This document shows, in pieces, positions 6,194 through 11,067 of a stretch of 11,067 nucleotides of DNA. Source of the stretch: an uncultured Elusimicrobia bacterium. Lineage in GTDB: Bacteria > Elusimicrobiota > Elusimicrobia > Elusimicrobiales > Elusimicrobiaceae. The notes under the pieces were generated by a model, which saw nothing but the letters and a program-made list of their open reading frames with translations, was not told the DNA's origin and did not search any database. How positions within the stretch are numbered: the stretch's first letter is position 1; the number at the start of each line of letters is the position of its first letter. The DNA is taken from positions 1-11,067 of the forward strand of contig CALYRQ010000012.1 of assembly GCA_945483375.1 (NCBI GenBank), written 5' to 3'. The position numbers and the translations under genes were made by a program.

Positions 6194-7062
6194 TTCTTGT
6201 GCTTGTTTTTGAGGTCAGTCACGTCCAAATGCGTGTAAATCTGGGTAGTAGTGAGATTGGCATGCCCTAACATTTCCTGCAAACTCCGCAAGTCCGCACC
6301 GCCCTGCAATAGGTGGCTCGCAAATGTGTGGCGGAATAAATGCGGGTGGAGTTTCTGCGAAATCCCGGCTTTGCGCCCCAAGTCTGCCAAATCTTTCCAA
6401 ACGGATACGCGGCTTATTTTTTTGCCGTTCTTATTTAAAAACACTTCGGAGCCGACATCTTTATCGGCAAGATACCACTCACGCATGGCCAAATAGCGTT
6501 TCAAACGTTCGCAGGCCTCTTCGTGAATCGGTACAAAACGTTGTTTTCCTCCCTTGCCGAAGGCCAGCACCCAGCCTTCCTCGATATTGACGTTTTCCAA
6601 ACGCAGGCCGATAAGCTCGCTTACGCGCAGGCCCGCCGCATACAAAAGTTCAATGATGGTAACGGTGCGCATCTCAGCCAGCGTTTTAGCCGGATACGAA
6701 AGGAGGCGTTCCATTTCTTCGCGCGTGAGCTGGGTGGGAATTTTTTGCGTTAACTTAGGAGATTTTAAAAAACGGGTGGGGTCTTCTTTAATTTTTTCTT
6801 CCACCATCAAAAAACGGTAGAAACTTTTTACCGCTTCCATTTTGCGAAATACGCTGGAGGAAGCCAGCCCCTCTACTACGCGCAGCTGATAGTTGTAACG
6901 GTCCAAAAAATTGGGAGTGGCATCTTCCGGTTTGATTTCATTGGCGACGCAGTATTCTAAAAAACTTTCCACATCCGAACCGTAAGACAGGACGGTATTT
7001 TTAGCGAGTTGCCGTTCAAAAGTCAAATGATTTTTATAATCTTCCAATAAAAGTTCGTCCAT
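6175..7062 (-). CDS. xerD: Tyrosine recombinase of the XerC/XerD type
   Basis: A 295-residue site-specific recombinase, the usual size of Xer proteins, which resolve chromosome dimers at dif during division. The N-terminal SAM-like core-binding domain (about 1-90) contains LTFERQLAKNTVLSYGSDVESFLEY; the catalytic domain follows. All catalytic residues are present: R146 in AAGLRVSEL, K173 in GKGGKQR, H241 and R244 in HPHLFRHTFASHLL, H267 in LGHANL, and the nucleophile Y276 in TTTQIYTHLD. The ATG at 7062 is chosen because the family N-terminus begins there. The frame stays open for 67 more codons upstream, but that part resembles no known domain. There is no Shine-Dalgarno, and TATAAT lies six bases before the ATG. 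XerC and XerD are hard to separate by eye; D is slightly favoured. The last 28 codons are duplicated downstream. No partner recombinase, dif-like site or cargo is in the window. Confidence 0.9.
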   Translation of the reverse strand: MDELLLEDYKNHLTFERQLAKNTVLSYGSDVESFLEYCVANEIKPEDATPNFLDRYNYQLRVVEGLASSSVFRKMEAVKSFYRFLMVEEKIKEDPTRFLKSPKLTQKIPTQLTREEMERLLSYPAKTLAEMRTVTIIELLYAAGLRVSELIGLRLENVNIEEGWVLAFGKGGKQRFVPIHEEACERLKRYLAMREWYLADKDVGSEVFLNKNGKKISRVSVWKDLADLGRKAGISQKLHPHLFRHTFASHLLQGGADLRSLQEMLGHANLTTTQIYTHLDVTDLKNKHKKFHPRG

Positions 7063-7068
7063 AGCGTT

Positions 7069-7074
7069 ATTATA
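7069..7074 (-). promoter_or_regulatory. Consensus -10 box placed for a leaderless xerD transcript
   Basis: TATAAT on the minus strand is a perfect -10 match, followed by AACGCT and the ATG. Transcription would be expected to start at about the A of the start codon. The -35 region is poor (CGGAAA at 7097-7092 with a 17-bp spacer). Confidence 0.45.
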
Positions 7075-7181
7075 GGAAAAAATAAAATATTTTTCCGTTT
7101 CCGCCGCCCGTCCCCAGCGACCCGCCAACTTTTCAGTATGACCCCATATACACGCCGTGCAGTGCAGAATAACATCGTAGA

Positions 7182-7284
7182 AGTTTGGCTGATTTTTCAG
7201 ATTTGCGCTAAATTTGCGTTGCCAGTTGCCCGAGGAAGTACTGCCAGGTACGCCGAGCGGCAAGGGAACGCAAAGTTAGCCAAA
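7182..7284. other. Imperfect long inverted repeat in the recA-xerD gap
   Basis: TTTGGCT (7184-7190) pairs with AGCCAAA (7278-7284), and TTTGCGTT (7213-7220) pairs with AACGCAAA (7267-7274). Smaller pairings lie inside, such as GCC/GGC at 7252-7261. Two direct repeats are also present: ATTTGCG at 7201 and 7212, and GTTGCCCGA at 7225 and 7296. The segment could fold as a nested hairpin of about 100 bases. I recognise no tRNA, SRP RNA, 6S RNA or tmRNA in it. The rest of the gap (7075-7181) shows nothing I can name. Confidence 0.25.
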
Positions 7285-7303
7285 TGTGGAAAATGGTTGC
7301 CCG

Positions 7304-7345
7304 AAAAAGCAACAACGGATACGAAACTCCTTTCGTATCCGTTGT
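7304..7345 (-). terminator. Intrinsic terminator of the clpC-recA transcript
   Basis: A perfect 15-bp stem (7345-7331 with 7326-7312) with a four-base loop is followed on the minus strand by TGC and five T residues (7308-7304). It lies 36 bp after the recA stop codon. The length and perfection of the stem make it a strong terminator and separate recA from xerD. Confidence 0.92.
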
Positions 7346-7381
7346 GCGTAAAGCGTAAGATAAGAATCTCTTTTTCCAATC

Positions 7382-8476
7382 TTATTTCTTGGCTTTTCCT
7401 CTGGCGGCGGCAGGCACCTCTTTCGCGTCATCTTCCGCCTTTGCCGCGGCTTCTTCGTCCGTCAGTTTCTTGCCGCCGTAGTGGTGGCCCAAATACTTGA
7501 CGTACAATTTATCTTCAATTTCCGCGGCCAGTTCCGGGTTGTCTTTCAAATACTGGCGGGCGTTTTCCGCCCCCTGGCCCAGTTTTTCTTCCCCGTAAAT
7601 AAACCAGCTGCCGCTTTTTTCGATAAATCCGGCTTCCACGCCTTTATCGATAATGCAGGCTTCGCGCGAAATGCCTTTGCCCAAAATCATCGTAAATTCG
7701 GCTTGGCGGTATGGCGGAGCGACTTTGTTTTTGGTCACTTTGGCGCGCACGCGGGTGCCGATGACTTCATCGCCTTTTTTCAAATTTTCGATGCGGCGCA
7801 CGTCAATGCGTACGGACGCGTAAAATTTAAGCGCCAAACCGCCGGGGGTGGTTTCCGGGTTGCCGAACATCACGCCGATTTTCTGGCGCAGTTGGTTAAT
7901 AAAAATAATGCTCGTTTTAGTTTTGTTGAGCAGGCTCGTCAGTTTGCGCAAAGCCTGGCTCATCAGTCTTGCCTGCAAACCGACGTGCGCGTCGCCCATT
8001 TCGCCTTCGATTTCAGCTTTCGGCACGAGCGCGGCCACGGAGTCCACCACGATCAAATCAATCGCGCCGGAGCGGACCAGTTTTTCGGCGATTTCCAACG
8101 CCTGTTCGCCGGAATCGGGTTGCGAGACCAACAGTTCGTCCACATTCACGCCCAAATGTTCGGCGTACACGGGGTCGAGCGCGTGTTCCGCGTCGATAAA
8201 CGCCACGGTGCCGCCCATTTTTTGGGTTTGCGCCGCCACGTGTAAAGACAGGGTGGTTTTACCGCCGGCTTCCGGCCCGTAAATTTCAATTACGCGGCCG
8301 CGGGGAAGTCCCCCTACGCCGAGCGCCAAGTCCAAAGACAGCGCGCCCGTGGGAATCGCCTCCACTTTCTGCACGTTTCCGCCGCCTAATTTACAAATCG
8401 CTTCTTTTCCAAAAGCCTTTTCGATTTGCCCGAGGGCCAATTCCAACGCTTTCTGTTTGTTTGCGTCCATCGCCAT
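7382..8476 (-). CDS. recA: Recombinase A
   Basis: This 364-residue RecA forms filaments on single-stranded DNA, drives strand exchange, and stimulates LexA-type self-cleavage where an SOS system exists. The Walker A motif GPEAGGKTT is at 67-75, Walker B LIVVDS at 141-146, and the DNA-binding L2 region [22 protein letters not shown] at 192-213. The core [14 protein letters not shown] (92-105) and [16 protein letters not shown] (215-230) are typical. The Walker A has Ala-Gly where most RecA proteins have Ser-Ser. The C-terminal tail (341-364) has an acidic stretch followed by a basic end, RGKAKK. A strong Shine-Dalgarno GGAGGA lies eight bases before the ATG at 8476; a second in-frame ATG is six bases further on. 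It follows clpC by 23 bp with no room for a full promoter in the gap, so it is probably cotranscribed or driven from inside clpC. No LexA-box pattern is seen nearby. Confidence 0.98.
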   Translation of the reverse strand: MAMDANKQKALELALGQIEKAFGKEAICKLGGGNVQKVEAIPTGALSLDLALGVGGLPRGRVIEIYGPEAGGKTTLSLHVAAQTQKMGGTVAFIDAEHALDPVYAEHLGVNVDELLVSQPDSGEQALEIAEKLVRSGAIDLIVVDSVAALVPKAEIEGEMGDAHVGLQARLMSQALRKLTSLLNKTKTSIIFINQLRQKIGVMFGNPETTPGGLALKFYASVRIDVRRIENLKKGDEVIGTRVRAKVTKNKVAPPYRQAEFTMILGKGISREACIIDKGVEAGFIEKSGSWFIYGEEKLGQGAENARQYLKDNPELAAEIEDKLYVKYLGHHYGGKKLTDEEAAAKAEDDAKEVPAAARGKAKK

Positions 8477-8499
8477 TACAAGTGTCCTCCACTAAAGAT

Positions 8500-11025
8500 T
8501 TAAATTTTTACGGCTTCTTTCTTGGCCGCAGCGCCGGAAAAAGTCAGTTTTCCGGCTTCTTTATCACAGTCTACAATAATTTTAGAACCCGCGGGATAGC
8601 GGTTGACCAAAATATTTTCGGCCAAGGGGTCTTCCAGTTCGCGCTGGAGCGTACGCAATAAAGGCCGCGCGCCGAATTTCACGTCAAACCCTTTGTCCAC
8701 CAAAAATTCTTTGGCGGCGGGAGTGAGTTCGATTTCCAGCTCTTTTTCGGCCAGTTTATCGTCCACGTCTTCGAGCGCAAGGTCCAAAATTTGGCCGATA
8801 TGCTCCTTAGAAAGAGAATGGAACACCACGATTTCATCAATACGGTTGATAAATTCGGGGTTGAAGGTTTTTTTAACTTCTTCCATCACGTTTTGGCGCA
8901 TATCTTTATATTGGTCTTCTTCGGACTGCTTGGCCGCAAACCCAAGCTGCGAGCCCTTGTTGGTGATTTCGCGCGCGCCGACGTTGGACGTCATAATAAT
9001 CACGCAGTTTTTAAAACTTACCTTGTGGCCCAAATTGTCCGACAACGCCCCTTCGTCCAGCACCTGCAAAAGGATATTGTAAATATCCGGGTGCGCTTTT
9101 TCCAATTCGTCCAGAACCACCACGCTGTACGGACGGCGGCGGACGGCTTCGGTCAGCTGGCCGCCTTCTTCATACCCCACATAGCCGGGAGGCGCACCGA
9201 TAAGGCGGGAAACCGCAAATTTTTCCATGTATTCGGACATGTCCAAACGAATCATTGCATCTTCGTCGCCAAACAGGAAAGTGGCCAAACTTTTGGCCAG
9301 CTCGGTTTTACCCACCCCCGTCGGTCCCAAAAATAAAAATCCCCCGATCGGGCGGTGCGGATTGCCCAAGCCGGTACGGTTGCGGCGGATCGCCTGCGAA
9401 ACGGCTTTCACCGCGTCGTTTTGGCCGATGATGCGCTCGTGCAGTTCTTCTTCCATGTGCAAAATTTTGTCGGTTTCGCTCTGCGTAAGCCGCGTCACCG
9501 GGATACCCGTCCATTTGGAGGCCACCAGCGCGATATCTTCTTCCGTCACTTCGGGCGTTTTTTTGCCGCGCTCTTCCTGCCATTTTTGTTTCAAATGGTC
9601 GATGTACGATTTTAAACGTTCTTCGGTTTCTTTGGCGGCGGCGGCTTTTTCAAATTCTTTTTTGGCGAGCGCGTCGTCCTTTTCCAGCACGGCCCGGTTG
9701 TATTCGGCCTGTTTTTGTTTGATTTCGGGCGGCAATATCGCGTTTTTTAAACGCGCGCGGGCGCCGGCTTCGTCAAAAAGGTCCAGGGCTTTGTCGGGCA
9801 TGGCGCGGTCGGTAATGTAGCGGTCCGCGATGGCCGCGGCGGCGCGAATGGCGCCGTCCGTGTATGTTACTTTATGGTGCGCTTCGTATTTGGAACGCAC
9901 GCCTTTTAAAATGGTTACGGTTTCTTCTACATCCGGCGGGTCGGCCACCACGGGCTGGAAGCGGCGTTCAAGGGCGGTGTCGGCCTCGATGTATTTGCGG
10001 TATTCGTCAAACGTGGTCGCGCCGATGCACTGCACTTCCCCACGCGCCAAAGCGGGTTTTAACATATTGGAAGCGTCGATGGACCCTTCTGCCGCGCCCG
10101 CGCCGATAATGGTGTGAAGTTCGTCAATAAAAATAATTGCGTCCCGGGCGACAGCCATCTCGTCAATGATATTTTTTAACCGCTGCTCAAATTCGCCGCG
10201 GTATTTGGTTCCGGCGATAACGGAAGCCAAATCGAGCGCCAGCAGACGTTTTCCGCACAATACGTCCGAAATTTCGCCGCGGGCGATTTTTTGCGCGAGC
10301 CCTTCCACAATCGCCGTCTTGCCTACGCCGGGTTCACCGATAAGCACCGGGTTGTTTTTGGAGCGGCGCGCCAAAATTTGCACCAAACGTTCGATTTCTT
10401 CCTCGCGGCCGATGACCGGGTCCAGCTTGTTTTGGGCGGCCAGACGCGTCAAATCGCGCGTGTATTCGTCCAGCGTCGGCGTTTTGCTTTTTTTCTTTTC
10501 CACGGAGGCGCGGGATTCTTTGGAAAGGGAATTTAAATTGATTTCCTGCGGTAAATCGGAAATATCCTCGTTCAAATCGCCCGGTTCGGCGTCACCCAGG
10601 AAGTTAAGCACGGTTTCGCGCACGAGATCCAGGTTCAGGCCCAGATTTTCCAAAATTTTGCCCGCCATGCCTTCTTCTTCGCGGATAAGGCCCAGCAAAA
10701 TATGCTCCGTACCGATGTGCTCGTTGCCCAGCATCTGGGATTCTTCCACCGAAAATTCCAGCACTTTTTTGGCGCGCGGCGTAAACGGGATTTCGCCCAA
10801 AAGCATAATGGTATCCCCCACGCCCACCATTTTTTCAATTTCCTGGCGCACCTTGCGGAACGTAACGCCCAAATTGGATAAAATTTTGTTGGAAACGGTT
10901 CCCTCAATGGCGCTTAACCCCAAAAGAATGTGCTCCGTACCCACGTAATCGTGGTTCAGCCGCTTGGCTTCTTCCTGCGCGATCAGAATAATCTTCTGCG
11001 CGTTTTCGGTAAATCTCTTTGCCAT
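8500..11025 (-). CDS. clpC: ClpC-type AAA+ unfoldase (ATP-dependent Clp protease ATP-binding subunit)
   Basis: An 841-residue Hsp100 protein that unfolds substrates and feeds them to ClpP. The N-domain has two repeats (about 1-70 and 78-145, each with the GTEHILLGL signature). AAA+ domain D1 has Walker A GEPGVGKT (230-237) and Walker B IIFIDE (297-302). A short coiled-coil middle domain (about 435-485) is of ClpC size and much shorter than in ClpB. D2 has Walker [10 protein letters not shown] (567-575), Walker B VVLDE (636-640) and sensor-2 GAR (785-787). LGF at 694-696, in the loop after NKGSQ, fits the ClpP-docking tripeptide and argues for a protease partner. The start has a weak Shine-Dalgarno AGGGG about nine bases before the ATG. 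No mcsA, mcsB or ctsR lies upstream within the window, and no adaptor is visible. It is followed by recA 23 bp downstream. Confidence 0.96.
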   Translation of the reverse strand: MAKRFTENAQKIILIAQEEAKRLNHDYVGTEHILLGLSAIEGTVSNKILSNLGVTFRKVRQEIEKMVGVGDTIMLLGEIPFTPRAKKVLEFSVEESQMLGNEHIGTEHILLGLIREEEGMAGKILENLGLNLDLVRETVLNFLGDAEPGDLNEDISDLPQEINLNSLSKESRASVEKKKSKTPTLDEYTRDLTRLAAQNKLDPVIGREEEIERLVQILARRSKNNPVLIGEPGVGKTAIVEGLAQKIARGEISDVLCGKRLLALDLASVIAGTKYRGEFEQRLKNIIDEMAVARDAIIFIDELHTIIGAGAAEGSIDASNMLKPALARGEVQCIGATTFDEYRKYIEADTALERRFQPVVADPPDVEETVTILKGVRSKYEAHHKVTYTDGAIRAAAAIADRYITDRAMPDKALDLFDEAGARARLKNAILPPEIKQKQAEYNRAVLEKDDALAKKEFEKAAAAKETEERLKSYIDHLKQKWQEERGKKTPEVTEEDIALVASKWTGIPVTRLTQSETDKILHMEEELHERIIGQNDAVKAVSQAIRRNRTGLGNPHRPIGGFLFLGPTGVGKTELAKSLATFLFGDEDAMIRLDMSEYMEKFAVSRLIGAPPGYVGYEEGGQLTEAVRRRPYSVVVLDELEKAHPDIYNILLQVLDEGALSDNLGHKVSFKNCVIIMTSNVGAREITNKGSQLGFAAKQSEEDQYKDMRQNVMEEVKKTFNPEFINRIDEIVVFHSLSKEHIGQILDLALEDVDDKLAEKELEIELTPAAKEFLVDKGFDVKFGARPLLRTLQRELEDPLAENILVNRYPAGSKIIVDCDKEAGKLTFSGAAAKKEAVKI

Positions 11026-11030
11026 CTAAA

Positions 11031-11064
11031 ATACCCCTGTATAAAAACGATTACTTTTATTATA
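11031..11064 (-). promoter_or_regulatory. -10 box and leader of the clpC-recA transcript
   Basis: A consensus TATAAT (11064-11059) on the minus strand implies a start near 11052 and a leader of about 27 bases containing AGGGG as Shine-Dalgarno. The -35 would lie beyond the right edge. No CIRCE element or CtsR-type heptamer repeat is visible in the 42 bases available. Confidence 0.5.
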
Positions 11065-11067
11065 TAA

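Noticed and set aside
6052..6261. CRISPR array or integron attC array
   Set aside because: There are only two repeat units, they encode the recombinase C-terminus, and there is no spacer series, cas gene or attC core sequence.
7062..7263. Longer xerD starting at the upstream ATG (362 residues)
   Set aside because: The extra 67 residues match nothing in the Xer family, and MDELLLEDYKNHLTFERQ is the expected N-terminus at normal family length.
7481..8245. A 254-codon open frame on the plus strand opposite recA
   Set aside because: It is antisense to an unmistakable recA, has low-complexity Phe/Ala/Arg-rich composition and no family resemblance. Codon bias in recA keeps the opposite frame open.

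Overview
The window reads as ordinary chromosomal DNA of a Gram-negative bacterium outside the Proteobacteria. It encodes an outer-membrane barrel and an LptE-type lipoprotein, so there is an LPS-type outer membrane, and it also carries a ClpC-type AAA+ unfoldase. My best guess is Elusimicrobiota (gut lineage), from gene content and the general look of the proteins. That is an impression, not a database match.

Layout from left to right. Positions 1-100 hold a possible promoter and Shine-Dalgarno for a leftward gene that starts outside the window. A DedA-family membrane protein (152-799, minus) is divergent from an outer-membrane beta-barrel protein (907-1566, plus), the only plus-strand gene. 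The barrel gene has a good promoter with a 20-bp operator-like palindrome over its predicted start point. A bidirectional terminator (1588-1617) separates it from the minus-strand block leuS-lptE-holA (5791 down to 1634), a gene order also found in E. coli. A strong intrinsic terminator sits between leuS and lptE. Upstream of leuS is a 383-bp gap with hairpin-rich, repeat-like sequence and a second, partial copy of the 3' end of the next gene, a XerC/XerD-type tyrosine recombinase (6175-7062). A 319-bp gap follows with a possible structured element and the recA terminator. Then come recA (7382-8476) and clpC (8500-11025), 23 bp apart and probably cotranscribed.

Most genes are housekeeping: DNA replication (HolA), recombination and repair (RecA), chromosome-dimer resolution (Xer), protein quality control (ClpC), translation (LeuRS) and envelope biogenesis (LptE, DedA, barrel protein). 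I see no CRISPR array, tRNA, rRNA, transposase or new defence system.

The most unusual item is the duplicated recombinase 3' end. Its last 28 codons and stop are present twice, 109 bp apart, with five substitutions that are all synonymous (one is TAG to TAA). An inverted repeat surrounding the stop codon is kept in both copies. This suggests a recombination or attachment-site event involving a diverged but functional allele, not simple local duplication and decay. A second pattern is that dedA, leuS and xerD each have a -10-like hexamer only 6-9 nt before ATG and no Shine-Dalgarno, which suggests leaderless transcripts.
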